Shown: positions 1-8,879 of the stretch, one piece after another
Position numbering within the stretch: position 1 is the stretch's first letter
How the letters are laid out: each line of letters opens with the position of its first letter
Source: CAIWXH01 sp964555675
Lineage (GTDB): Bacteria; Chloroflexota; Chloroflexia; Chloroflexales; Chloroflexaceae
Direction: 5' to 3'
DNA: 34,106 nucleotides
NCBI GenBank assembly: GCA_964555675.1
Contig: CAZKTU010000047.1
Span: forward strand, 1-34,106
Program-made: the position numbers and the translations under genes
The notes under the pieces: model-generated
Databases searched by the model: none
What the model was told of the DNA's origin: nothing
The model's input: only the letters and a program-made list of their open reading frames with translations

Positions 1-77
1 GCGCACCTTTGCCATACCGGTTGCGGCCTTCGGCTACTACAGCTCTCCTCGAGCCCACAGGATGTAGACTCCCCCAT

Positions 78-126
78 GGGGCAGACACGTGGGGCAGACA
101 CGTGGGGCAGACACGTGGGTCTGCCC
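78..126. repeat. Three perfect 13-bp tandem repeats plus hairpin
   Basis: Three exact tandem copies of GGGGCAGACACGT fill 78-116. Each junction recreates the palindrome CACGTG. The last copy pairs with the following GTCTGCCC (arms 105-112 and 119-126), so the array ends in an 8-bp hairpin. The array lies downstream of the minus-strand gene ending at 165 and could terminate it or be a small minisatellite. Function is unknown. Confidence 0.75.
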
Positions 127-149
127 TTACTAGCGTAGTACGAGCGGCC

Positions 150-180
150 TTCATCCTTCATCCTTCATCCCTCATCCTTC
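150..180. repeat. Heptamer repeat (TTCATCC)n at a gene 3' end
   Basis: Three copies of TTCATCC are followed by CTCATCC and a partial copy. On the minus strand the array reads as GGATGAA units. It supplies the last codons and the TGA stop of the gene ending at 165. A second copy of the same array sits at the 3' end of the CRP-type gene (32776-32799), so this is an interspersed heptamer element. Confidence 0.8.
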
Positions 181-500
181 CGCAACCGCTCCACCTCGGC
201 CTCGAGGTCGGCCACCATCTGGACGAGCCAGGGGGGTGGCGGGTTATGCGGGTCGCTGAGCCTGGGGCGCAGGCGGCGCAGCTCAGACCGGCGCTGGCGC
301 AGCTCCTCGGCCGCCCGGTCGCCCACGGCGCTGGCCTGCGCGGGGGGCGGCTCGGGCAGCCCGTCGAGCTGGCCCGCCACCAGCTCGGTCAGCCAGTCGT
401 CGAGCTCGCGGTCGGCCCCATCGAGCAGGTGCTGAAGCCTGGCCCGCTGCGCCGCTGTCAGGTAGATCCGCGTCGGGATCGTGAAGCGCCCTTCGTCCAT
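165..500 (-). CDS. Small helical protein with C-terminal coiled coil
   Basis: The product is 111 aa and I do not recognise a named family. Residues 6-45 (IPTRIYLTAAQRARLQ onward) look like a short beta strand followed by helices, the layout of many ribbon-helix-helix-type small DNA-binding proteins. A Pro-rich stretch follows, and the last 20 residues form a charged heptad helix (VADLEAEVERLRKDEG). The ATG at 500 follows a weak GGGAG. The gene starts 33 bp after the glyS stop on the same strand, so co-transcription with glyS is likely. The final KDEG and the stop codon are encoded inside a heptamer repeat shared with the CRP-type gene. Coding status is supported by the start context and composition; function is open. 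Confidence 0.65.
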   Translation of the reverse strand: MDEGRFTIPTRIYLTAAQRARLQHLLDGADRELDDWLTELVAGQLDGLPEPPPAQASAVGDRAAEELRQRRSELRRLRPRLSDPHNPPPPWLVQMVADLEAEVERLRKDEG

Positions 501-533
501 AGCATTCTCCCGGCCCTCAGCCTTCCGGCAGCT

Positions 534-2153
<1,620 letters not shown>

Positions 2154-2181
2154 GCTTCGCTCCTCACGAGCCCGGGGCAAC

Positions 2182-2214
2182 AAAAAACCCCAGGCGACGG
2201 TTGCTCGCCTGGGG
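2182..2214 (-). terminator. Intrinsic terminator of the glyS T-box
   Basis: The 10-bp perfect stem CCCCAGGCGA/TCGCCTGGGG (2205-2214 with 2188-2197, 7-nt loop) is followed on the minus strand by six T (2182-2187). It lies directly after the T-box sequence and 29 bases before the glyS start, the usual attenuator position. Confidence 0.9.
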
Positions 2215-2391
2215 ACGCATGGCACATGCGCGGTTCCACCCCAGTTAGCGGCGCCTGTGGCGCGCGCTCACTCTTGCCCACATGGCTCCCCGGCGCCTTC
2301 CCCCGGTCCGTGCCGCCAGGCTCACACCATGCCCTGGCTCGCTGCGGGCCGACTCTCGGGGTACTCCTCCGGATCCTCGCCGTATTAGATT
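2182..2391 (-). promoter_or_regulatory. T-box riboswitch leader of glyS
   Basis: On the minus strand the leader has a stem III-like hairpin with ATGGTGTGAG in its loop (about 2315-2345). It then has the canonical T-box sequence GGGGTGGAACCGCG (2229-2241 region), whose core pairs with the free CCA end of uncharged tRNA. It closes with an intrinsic terminator. By family knowledge, uncharged tRNA-Gly stabilises the antiterminator and allows glyS transcription. GGC glycine triplets are present in the 5' part, but I could not place the specifier loop with confidence. Confidence 0.88.
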
Positions 2392-2397
2392 GCGCTC

Positions 2398-2408
2398 AGT
2401 ATACCATA
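2398..2408 (-). promoter_or_regulatory. Extended -10 promoter of glyS leader
   Basis: The minus strand reads TATGGTATACT, a TATACT -10 hexamer (2398-2403) preceded by TGG. No good -35 hexamer is visible, which is normal for an extended -10 promoter. The predicted transcription start is near 2391, at the 5' end of the T-box leader. Confidence 0.6.
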
Positions 2409-2438
2409 GGCGGCGGCGCGGCGGCCCCGCCCTGTGGC

Positions 2439-3410
2439 CTACTCTTCGTTTTCGCTCTGGACGACCAGCTCGGGGTGGTGGCCGTTGCGGCGGCCGTTGG
2501 CCCCGTCTGTGGCGCGGCCCTTGGCGCCCGGCTTCTCGTTGTTGAGGTGGGCGTAGATCTGCGTGGTCGAGAGCGAGGCGTGGCCCAGGCGCTCCTGGAC
2601 CTCGCGCAGCTCGGCGCCGTTGCCCAGCATATGGGCGGCGAACGAGTGGCGCAGGGTGTGGGGCGTCAGGTCGTGCAGGCCGACCTCCTCGGCGTAGCCC
2701 TTGAGGATGAGCCAGAAGCCCTGGCGGGTCAGGCGCTTGCCGCGATGGTTGAGGAAGAGGGCGTCGCTGCGCTCGCTGCTGTTGCGGGCGAGCTGTGAGC
2801 GCCCGCTGTCGAGGTACTCCTCGAGGGCGGTGACGGCGGTGTCGGTGAGGGGGAGCACCCGCTCGCGCCCCGCGCGGCCCGAGCAGCGCACGCTGGTCTG
2901 CTCGAGGGCGATATCCGCGACCTCGAGGGCGACCAGCTCGCTCACGCGCATGCCGGTGGCGTAGAGCAGCTCGAGCATCGCCTTGTCGCGCAGGCCCTCG
3001 GGCGTCGAGGAGCGCAGAGGCAGCTCGAGCAGCTCGTCGACCTGGTGGGGCGAGATGGCCTTGGGCGGGAAGCGGTCGACCTTGGGCGAGTCGATTTGCT
3101 CGGTCGGGTCGCCCACGATCACCTGCTGGCTCACCAGATAGCCGAAGAACGACTTGACCGCCGCCGTGCGTCGGGCGACCGTGCTGTTGGCGTAGCGGCG
3201 TTCGCGCAGGAAGATCAGAAAGCCCATCACATGGTCGTGGGTGACCTCGGGCCACTCGGCGACATGCTGGCCCTGCAGGTAGCTGCGGAGCTGATCGAGG
3301 TCGGTGCGGTAGGCCGCCGTGGTATTGGCCGACATGCCGCGCTCGCCCGCCATGTGTGTCAGAAACTGCTCGACGTGATCTTGCATACGATACTTTTGCC
3401 CGCTGGTCAT
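2439..3410 (-). CDS. Tyrosine recombinase, XerC/XerD type
   Basis: The 323-aa protein is a site-specific recombinase, probably resolving chromosome dimers or acting in a mobile context. Residues 9-110 are the SAM-like core-binding domain and 115-290 the catalytic domain. Catalytic residues visible are R155 (TGMRVSEL), H251 and R254 (HTLRHSF), H277 (LGHAS) and the nucleophile Y286 (TTQIYAHL). At the site of the usual catalytic Lys (GKGxKER), this protein reads GRAGRER, so R179 replaces it. A 33-residue low-complexity tail follows residue 290, about as long as the extra length over a typical 295-305-aa Xer. An alternative start is the ATG at 3386. Its promoter is a good TTGACA-N17-TACCAT. Confidence 0.88.
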   Translation of the reverse strand: MTSGQKYRMQDHVEQFLTHMAGERGMSANTTAAYRTDLDQLRSYLQGQHVAEWPEVTHDHVMGFLIFLRERRYANSTVARRTAAVKSFFGYLVSQQVIVGDPTEQIDSPKVDRFPPKAISPHQVDELLELPLRSSTPEGLRDKAMLELLYATGMRVSELVALEVADIALEQTSVRCSGRAGRERVLPLTDTAVTALEEYLDSGRSQLARNSSERSDALFLNHRGKRLTRQGFWLILKGYAEEVGLHDLTPHTLRHSFAAHMLGNGAELREVQERLGHASLSTTQIYAHLNNEKPGAKGRATDGANGRRNGHHPELVVQSENEE

Positions 3411-3465
3411 ACCTGCGCCGGCCGCATGGGCGGCCCGAGAACCTCAGGTTCGCGGCGTAGCGCGT

Positions 3466-3494
3466 ATGGTACAGCAAAGGCTATGGGGTGTCAA
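3466..3494 (-). promoter_or_regulatory. Promoter of the tyrosine recombinase gene
   Basis: On the minus strand, -35 TTGACA (3489-3494), a 17-nt spacer and -10 TACCAT (3466-3471) form a sigma-70-type promoter. The predicted start is near 3459, giving a leader of about 49 nt. Confidence 0.6.
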
Positions 3495-3543
3495 CCGCTC
3501 GTTTATCCTCAAGCGGGTAACAGGCAGCGGATCACAAAGGATC

Positions 3544-3753
3544 TCAGAAGCAGCAACTCTCTTTGTATCCGCAGTTCCGGCAGCGGTGATAGTTGGCCCA
3601 GAGGCGCATTGAGTCGCCGCAGGCGGGGCAGACTGCGGCCTGATCCGTGGGCCGATTCGCGCAGCTTGTCGTCAGCTCTGTGGCCCGCTCGGGCGCGGCG
3701 CGACCGGCGCTCTGCCGCTCTCGCGTGGGGCTGCCAGTGCTCTGGTGGCTCAT
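3544..3753 (-). CDS. Small zinc-ribbon protein, 69 aa
   Basis: The first 40 residues are polar and probably disordered. Residues 42-69 form a compact zinc ribbon with CPAC and CRNC knuckles (C42, C45, C58, C61), ending in a further Cys pair (KESCCF). The ribbon resembles the C-terminal zinc ribbons of class II ribonucleotide reductases and other nucleic-acid enzymes, but this is a stand-alone gene. The ATG at 3753 is preceded by CAGGAG at ideal spacing, and a TGG-TACAAT -10 element lies 34 bases upstream. These support a real gene, although a longer open frame runs through it from the lipid kinase gene on the other strand. Function is unknown; metal binding is inferred from the cysteine spacing. 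Confidence 0.75.
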   Translation of the reverse strand: MSHQSTGSPTRERQSAGRAAPERATELTTSCANRPTDQAAVCPACGDSMRLWANYHRCRNCGYKESCCF

Positions 3754-3786
3754 GCCGGTGCTCCTGCTGGTTCGTCCTGGACGCCT

Positions 3787-3797
3787 ATTGTACCATC
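3787..3797 (-). promoter_or_regulatory. Extended -10 promoter of zinc-ribbon gene
   Basis: The minus strand reads ATGGTACAAT, with -10 TACAAT at 3787-3792 and the TGG extension. It is divergent from the lipid kinase promoter 40 bases away. Confidence 0.55.
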
Positions 3798-3827
3798 CCT
3801 TGTCCCCGGGTGGGGGCTCCGAGGCTG

Positions 3828-3838
3828 TATGGTATACT
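3828..3838 (+). promoter_or_regulatory. Extended -10 promoter of lipid kinase operon
   Basis: TATGGTATACT has TATACT at 3833-3838 with the same TGG extension as the glyS promoter. The start is expected near 3845, giving a leader of about 25 nt to the ATG at 3871. Confidence 0.6.
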
Positions 3839-3870
3839 GCGTTGCGATTAACGCCCTGTAGATAGACACT

Positions 3871-4839
3871 ATGCGCACAATGCTCGTGTTCAACCCGAAC
3901 GCCGGCCAGGCCGAGGCTCTCGAGCGCGAGCTGGAAGGCGCCGCCGAGGTCTGGCGCGAGCACGGCTGGCAGATCACCCTCGAGCCGACTCGCGCCGCCG
4001 GCGATGGGCGGCGCCTGGCCCGTCAGGCCGCCGAGAGCGGTTATGACCTGGTCGTGGCCGCCGGCGGCGATGGGACGATCAACGAGGTGATCAACGGCCT
4101 CGCCGGCACCGCCACCGCTCTCGCGCCCCTGCCCCTCGGCACCATGAACGTCTGGGCCCGCGAGCTGCGCCTGCCCCTGCAGCCCCGCGCCGCCGCCGAG
4201 GCCCTGCTGGCCTGGCGCCCGCGCCCGATCGACCTCGGCCGCGCCGGCGACCGCTACTTCCTGCTCATGGCCGGGATCGGCTTCGACGCCGCCATCACCG
4301 CCGGCATCCGCCCCGACGAGAAGCGCCGCCTCGGCGCCCTGGCCTATGTGCTGCGCGGCGTCGCCCAGACCCTCAGTGTGCGCGGGGCGCGCATGCGCCT
4401 GATCATCGACGGCCGCCCCACCAGCGGGCGCGTCCTGATGGTGGTGGTCGGCAATACCCAGCTCTATGGCGGTCTGGTCAAGATCACCCACCGCGCCAGT
4501 ATCGACGATGGCATGCTCGACGTGGCCGTCTTCAAGGGCGAGAACGGCCTCAGCGCCGTGCGCCGCCTGATCGCGATCTTGCGCCGGCGCTATAGCGAGG
4601 ACCCCGAGATCGCCTACTACCGCGCCCGCAGCGTCACGGTGGTCAGCCGCCCGCGCCTGCCCGTGCAGGTCGACGGCGACGCGATCGGCGAGACGCCGAT
4701 GACCTTCGAGGTGGCCCCCGGCGCCCTGCAGGCCCTCTTGCCCCTGAATCTGCCCGAAGACCTGGTGCAGCAGCCCGCCCTCGCCGCAGGCGCCACAAGG
4801 ACCATGCCGCGCGTGATGCGCTGGCTGTCGGGCCGCTAG
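3871..4839 (+). CDS. Diacylglycerol/lipid kinase family protein
   Basis: The 322-aa cytoplasmic or peripheral membrane enzyme belongs to the YegS/BmrU/DgkB lipid kinase family, which phosphorylates diacylglycerol or related lipids with ATP. The nucleotide-binding signature GGDGT is at residues 65-69, followed by NEVINGL and PLGTMNVWARELRLP (88-102). The C-terminal beta-sandwich part has VVVGNTQLYGG and IDDGMLDV, typical of the family. A second in-frame ATG lies three codons in. The substrate cannot be told from sequence. The stop is 5 bp before the next gene, so the two are probably co-translated. This gene is first in a plus-strand run of three membrane or envelope-associated genes. Confidence 0.9.
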   Translation: MRTMLVFNPNAGQAEALERELEGAAEVWREHGWQITLEPTRAAGDGRRLARQAAESGYDLVVAAGGDGTINEVINGLAGTATALAPLPLGTMNVWARELRLPLQPRAAAEALLAWRPRPIDLGRAGDRYFLLMAGIGFDAAITAGIRPDEKRRLGALAYVLRGVAQTLSVRGARMRLIIDGRPTSGRVLMVVVGNTQLYGGLVKITHRASIDDGMLDVAVFKGENGLSAVRRLIAILRRRYSEDPEIAYYRARSVTVVSRPRLPVQVDGDAIGETPMTFEVAPGALQALLPLNLPEDLVQQPALAAGATRTMPRVMRWLSGR

Positions 4840-4844
4840 CCCCT

Positions 4845-7634
4845 ATGCCCGCTCTGCGTCGCATCTGGCCGCCCCTCGCCTACCTGGCCCTCAGCCTGCT
4901 GATGACCTGGCCCCTGGCCCGCCACCTGGGCGATGGGCTGCCGGGCCTCGGCGATGCGCTCTTGCAGGCCTGGACGATCGCCTGGGGCGTCCACGCCCTC
5001 GGCGCGGCCCCTGCGACGGTCTGGAATGCGCCGATCTTCTACCCGTACCCAGATACCCTGGCCTATACCGATAACCATCTGCTCCTCGCCGCCCTGACTG
5101 CGCCCCTCACCTGGCTCACCGGCGAGCCGCTCCTCGCCCATAACCTGCTCCTGCTGCTCAGCTTCGCCCTCAGCGGCTGGGCGGTCTATCTGCTCGTCCG
5201 CGAGACTCTGCCCGCCGACGCCGGCCCCTGGCCCGCCTTCGTCGCCGGGGCGGCCTTCGCCTTCTGCGCCTACCGCTTCGCCCACCTCACGCAGCTCAAT
5301 CTGCTGCAGACCGCCTGGATGGTCTTCGCCCTGGTCTTTCTGCGCCGCCTCCTCCGCCCGCGCGCCGCCGGCGGCGCTCGCCTGGGCGACGCCCTGCTCT
5401 GCGGCCTCTTTGCGGGCCTGCAGGCGATTACGGCTCTCTACTATGCCTTCTTTACGGCCGCCCTCCTCGGCGGCTACACGCTGCTCTGGGCGGCCACAGC
5501 CCTCTGGGCGCGTCTGCGCGCGGGCGCGCCCCTGCCGTGGCGCCAGGCGTTTCTGGCGCTCCTCGCGGCGCTGGTTGGGGCGGCTCTGGCGCTGCCCTTC
5601 ACCCTGCCCTACCTGCGGGTCTTCAGCAGCCTCGCGATCGTCCGCTCGGTGCGCGAGCTCGATGGCTGGTCGGCGCCCCTGCGGGCCTATATCTCGGTGA
5701 CCCAGGGCAATCTGCTCTATGCCCGTCTGGGCGAGGCGGTCGTCGACGCCGGCGAGATGGTGCATTTCCCGGGGCTGCTCGTCGCGCTCCTCGCGCTGGC
5801 CGGCGCGGGGATGATCCTGAGCGGGCTCGCCAGGGGCGCTGCGCGCGACGCCGCCGGGGTCGGCCGCATCGCCCCCCTCGACGGCCTCTTCTGGCTCGTC
5901 GTCGCCGCCGCCGCCTTCCTGCTCTCCCTCGGCACCGGCCTGCGCCTGGTGCGCTTCGCCGACCCGCTGCCCCTGCCCATGCCCTACTTGCTGCTCTACG
6001 GCAATCTGCCGGGCTTCGGCGCCCTGCGCGTGCCGGCCCGCTGGGGCCTCCTGGTTATGCTGGCCCTGGCCGTGATTGCGGCGGTGGCCCTGGCCGCCCT
6101 GCTCAGCCGGCTGCGCCCCCGCCCGCGCCGTGTCCTCGGCGCTCTCGCCCTCGCCGTGGTGCTGCTCGAACAGGCCGCCCCGCCCCTCGGTCTGCCCGCC
6201 GGCCCCGCCCTCACCGAGGCGCCGCCCGTGTATGCCTGGCTCGCCGAGCCCGCCCAGGCCGGCCTCGGCCCCGTGCTCGAGCTGCCGGTCACGGCCGCCC
6301 CCCGCGGCGAGGAGCTCGAGCGGGTCACCCTGCGCCAGTGGCGCGGGCGGCTCCACTGGCAGCCCCTCGTGGCCTCGTACAGCGGGCTCGTCCCCTTTGG
6401 CACCAGCGACCTGCTGCGCCGCGCCGAGGATCTGCCCGCCGAGGAGAACCTGGCCTTCCTGCGCCTGGTCGGCGTGGGCGCCCTGGTGGTCCACGCCGAT
6501 GAGCTCGACCCGGCCGCCCGCGCTCGCCTGCTGGCGGGCCTCGACGCCTCGCCTCAGGTCAGTCGCCGCGCCGACGTGGGCTCGGCCGCCGTCTTCTGGC
6601 TGCCGCCCGACCCGCGTCTCGCGCAGATCGCGGCCGCGGCCGGCCCCGGCGGCGATGTCTTTATCTCGGGCGACGAGCGCGTCCCCGGCGTGGCCGCCCT
6701 GGCCATCGCGCGCCGCCTCGCCGACGCCGGCCACAGGCTCTACGGCCCGGCCCGGCCGCGCTACTACGCGGCCCTCGGCGCGGCGCGCCCCGGCCAGGTC
6801 TTCGCCGCGGGCCTCCTAGGCGACGCCGAGGACCCACGTGTCTATGGATTCGCCCGCGCGGGCCTGGTCTGGGCGGGCCACGGCCTGGCGCTCTACGCCC
6901 GTGATCCGGCCCTGCTCGCCAGCCTCGGGCTCGCCGAGACGGTGCCTGGTCAGTTCCACCCGCGTTTTCCCCACATCCTCGTTCTGACGCCCGCCCCCGG
7001 CGGGCTGCAGGCCGGCCCCGTGGCCCTCGACCTGGGCGGCGCCGAGGCGCTTCGCGTCGAGCTCGACCTGGCCGCCCTGGCCGCGGGCGAGCTGACCGTC
7101 GGCGAGGCCCGTCTCGCCGTGCCAGCCGGGCTCAGCACGCTCAGCCTGGCCCTGCCCCCGGGCGCGCCCCTGCGGATTGCGGGCGACGAGGCGGCCACAG
7201 CCCTGTTGCGTCTGCGCGTCCTCGCGGGTCCCCCGGCCCCGCCGCAGGCCACCCCCGAGCCGGGCCTGGCCCTGACCGCCGAGGTGGCCCTGGAGGGCGC
7301 CGAGCTGCGGGTGCGCGCCCGCGGCGCAGGCGCCGATGCGCTTATGCTTGACATAAAAGGTGCTTCGGCCTATGACGACAGGCCGGTGAATCTGCTCTCG
7401 GGCAGCCAGCCCCTCGCCCCGGGCGGCGCGCTGACCTTCGCCGTCGACCCGCTGCGCCCGGCGGCGCCATGGGTAGCGGCGAGCGCCGAGCCCGTCGACG
7501 GGCGTTATATTGTCTATCTGAAGGATGCGGCGGCGCCGGCCAGTGTCGGGGCGCCGGTGGCGAAGTTTAACCTGCGGGGGGGCGTGCTGCTCGACTTCGA
7601 GGCGGTGCCGCTGCCGTTGACGGGCCTCCAGTAG
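4845..7634 (+). CDS. Large polytopic membrane protein, GT-C/YfhO-like
   Basis: The 929-aa protein has roughly 11-13 hydrophobic segments in its first 460 residues and a long soluble Ala/Leu/Pro-rich C-terminal half (about 460-929). The first extramembrane loop carries an acidic residue (DGLPGLGDAL) and a NAPIFYPYPDT motif, the arrangement seen in GT-C glycosyltransferase-like and YfhO-like proteins that use lipid-linked sugars. I cannot name the substrate. The start is 5 bp after the lipid kinase stop, suggesting operon expression and a shared role in envelope lipids or glycans. Codon use is strongly GC-rich like its neighbours. A pure structural membrane role remains possible. Confidence 0.8.
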   Translation: MPALRRIWPPLAYLALSLLMTWPLARHLGDGLPGLGDALLQAWTIAWGVHALGAAPATVWNAPIFYPYPDTLAYTDNHLLLAALTAPLTWLTGEPLLAHNLLLLLSFALSGWAVYLLVRETLPADAGPWPAFVAGAAFAFCAYRFAHLTQLNLLQTAWMVFALVFLRRLLRPRAAGGARLGDALLCGLFAGLQAITALYYAFFTAALLGGYTLLWAATALWARLRAGAPLPWRQAFLALLAALVGAALALPFTLPYLRVFSSLAIVRSVRELDGWSAPLRAYISVTQGNLLYARLGEAVVDAGEMVHFPGLLVALLALAGAGMILSGLARGAARDAAGVGRIAPLDGLFWLVVAAAAFLLSLGTGLRLVRFADPLPLPMPYLLLYGNLPGFGALRVPARWGLLVMLALAVIAAVALAALLSRLRPRPRRVLGALALAVVLLEQAAPPLGLPAGPALTEAPPVYAWLAEPAQAGLGPVLELPVTAAPRGEELERVTLRQWRGRLHWQPLVASYSGLVPFGTSDLLRRAEDLPAEENLAFLRLVGVGALVVHADELDPAARARLLAGLDASPQVSRRADVGSAAVFWLPPDPRLAQIAAAAGPGGDVFISGDERVPGVAALAIARRLADAGHRLYGPARPRYYAALGAARPGQVFAAGLLGDAEDPRVYGFARAGLVWAGHGLALYARDPALLASLGLAETVPGQFHPRFPHILVLTPAPGGLQAGPVALDLGGAEALRVELDLAALAAGELTVGEARLAVPAGLSTLSLALPPGAPLRIAGDEAATALLRLRVLAGPPAPPQATPEPGLALTAEVALEGAELRVRARGAGADALMLDIKGASAYDDRPVNLLSGSQPLAPGGALTFAVDPLRPAAPWVAASAEPVDGRYIVYLKDAAAPASVGAPVAKFNLRGGVLLDFEAVPLPLTGLQ

Positions 7635-7691
7635 GCGCCCTGCCCTCTCTGCGGAGCGGGCCGGTGCGCACATGCAAGAAAGGGACTGCCG

Positions 7692-8717
7692 GTGAGCATA
7701 TGGCGGCGCGGCGTGATGTTGCTGCTGGCGGCGGCCCTGCTGGCTGCCTGCGGGGGCGGCGACGGGGCCCCTGGGCCGACGACGGCGGCCGTGCCCACGG
7801 CCGGGGCGGCCGTGCGCGGCGAGGAGCTGCCCGGGCGGCTGCTATTCGTGCGCCAGGGCGTGATCTGGCAGTGGCGCGGCGGCGAGGCCCGCCCCCTCCT
7901 GGGCGACGGAGAGGCGGTGCAGCCGGCCTGGTCGCCCGCGGGGGACCGTATCGCCTACATCGCTCGCTCGAACAGCTTCAGCGACCTGCAGCTGGCCGAC
8001 CCCGCCGGCGCCCCCCTGACCCGGCTCACCGAGAATGGCACCACCGAGCCGCCCAACAGCCTGGGCCGCGTCTATAGGAGCCGCTGGGTCTTCTACCCGA
8101 CCTGGGCGCCCGACGGGGTGCGCCTCGCCGTCGCCACGCAGGCGGGGCCGCCTGAGGGCGACCCCCCGGCCGACTATAACCTGAGCCTGGTGCTGCTGAC
8201 GGCCGGCCCGGGGGCCGCCCAGCCTCTCTTTGCCGACCCCGCCGCCCAAGCCGGCCGCAGCGCCTTCAGCCCCGATGGGGCCATCCTGGTCTTCACGCGG
8301 GCTGGCACAGGGGCCGAGGGGCGGCAGCGCCTCTACAGGCTCGCCGTAGCCGGCGGCCCCGCCGAGGCCCTCGCCGGCGCGCCCGAGCCGAGCTACGACC
8401 CGGCCTTTTCGCGCGACGGGGCCTGGCTGGCCTTCGCGGCCCGTGACGGCGGGCGCACCGACCTCTTCGCCCTGCCCTCGGGCGGGGTGGGCGTGCCGCA
8501 GCGCCTGACCTCCCTGGGCGCGGCCCGCGCCCCGGCCTTCTCGCCCGATGGCCTGCTGCTGGCCTTTCTGGCCGTCTCGCCGGGCGAGGTCGGCTTCGAC
8601 CTGTGGGTGGCCGACCTGCGTATATCAGAGTCGGGCGCCCTGCTGGCCGAGGCCCCGCGCCGGCTGACCACCGGGCTCAACCTCGACGGCGACTCGGGGC
8701 TCTCGTGGGCGCCTTAG
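7692..8717 (+). CDS. TolB-like beta-propeller lipoprotein
   Basis: The 341-aa protein starts with a lipoprotein signal peptide: positive SIWRRG, a hydrophobic run, and lipobox LLAAC with the acylated Cys at about residue 20. A Pro/Thr-rich linker follows, then WD40-like PD40 repeats. These are recognised by recurring blades such as QPAWSPAGDRIAYI, YPTWAPDGVRLAV, AFSPDGAILVF, DPAFSRDGAWLAF and APAFSPDGLLLAF. Such propellers are protein-interaction modules on the outer face of the membrane. The GTG at 7692 is preceded by AAAGGGA and is the only start that keeps the signal peptide. The gene ends the plus-strand run begun by the lipid kinase. Confidence 0.85.
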   Translation: MSIWRRGVMLLLAAALLAACGGGDGAPGPTTAAVPTAGAAVRGEELPGRLLFVRQGVIWQWRGGEARPLLGDGEAVQPAWSPAGDRIAYIARSNSFSDLQLADPAGAPLTRLTENGTTEPPNSLGRVYRSRWVFYPTWAPDGVRLAVATQAGPPEGDPPADYNLSLVLLTAGPGAAQPLFADPAAQAGRSAFSPDGAILVFTRAGTGAEGRQRLYRLAVAGGPAEALAGAPEPSYDPAFSRDGAWLAFAARDGGRTDLFALPSGGVGVPQRLTSLGAARAPAFSPDGLLLAFLAVSPGEVGFDLWVADLRISESGALLAEAPRRLTTGLNLDGDSGLSWAP

Positions 8718-8737
8718 TACTGACAGCGAGACGTCCT

Positions 8738-8834
8738 TTGCCAGTTCTGACCAAAGACCAGCGACCAAGGACCAAGGCCGGGCTCCTGCTGGGTAGATGG
8801 TCTTTGGTCTTTCGTCCTTGGTCAGAACAGGCAA
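8738..8834. repeat. Heptamer-based 38-bp inverted repeat (GACCAAR family)
   Basis: The left arm (8738-8775) is built from 7-nt GACCAAA/GACCAGC/GACCAAG units. The right arm (8797-8834) is its imperfect inverse, TGGTCTTTGG and following. About 33 of 38 positions pair around a 21-nt loop. It lies between convergent genes (ending at 8717 and 8880) and could act as a bidirectional terminator. A related copy is at 18171-18245. Confidence 0.8.
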
Positions 8835-8879
8835 TGGACTGCGCTTGTTGGCACAACTAGCCCGCATCGCACCTCGCCC

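Noticed and set aside
2..67. Open frame at the left edge ending in TAG at 65-67
   Set aside because: It gives only 22 residues with no recognisable motif. It could be the end of a plus-strand gene outside the window, but composition alone cannot decide it.
78..180. CRISPR array
   Set aside because: Repeat units of 13 and 7 bp are directly abutting without unique spacers.
2439..3410. Integrase of an integrated mobile element
   Set aside because: No tRNA target, attachment-site repeats or cargo genes are visible; the size and sequence fit a XerC/D-type housekeeping recombinase.
4836..6734. 632-codon minus-strand frame opposite the membrane protein
   Set aside because: It is Glu/Gly/Gln-rich shadow sequence opposite a protein with clear transmembrane helices and operon spacing.
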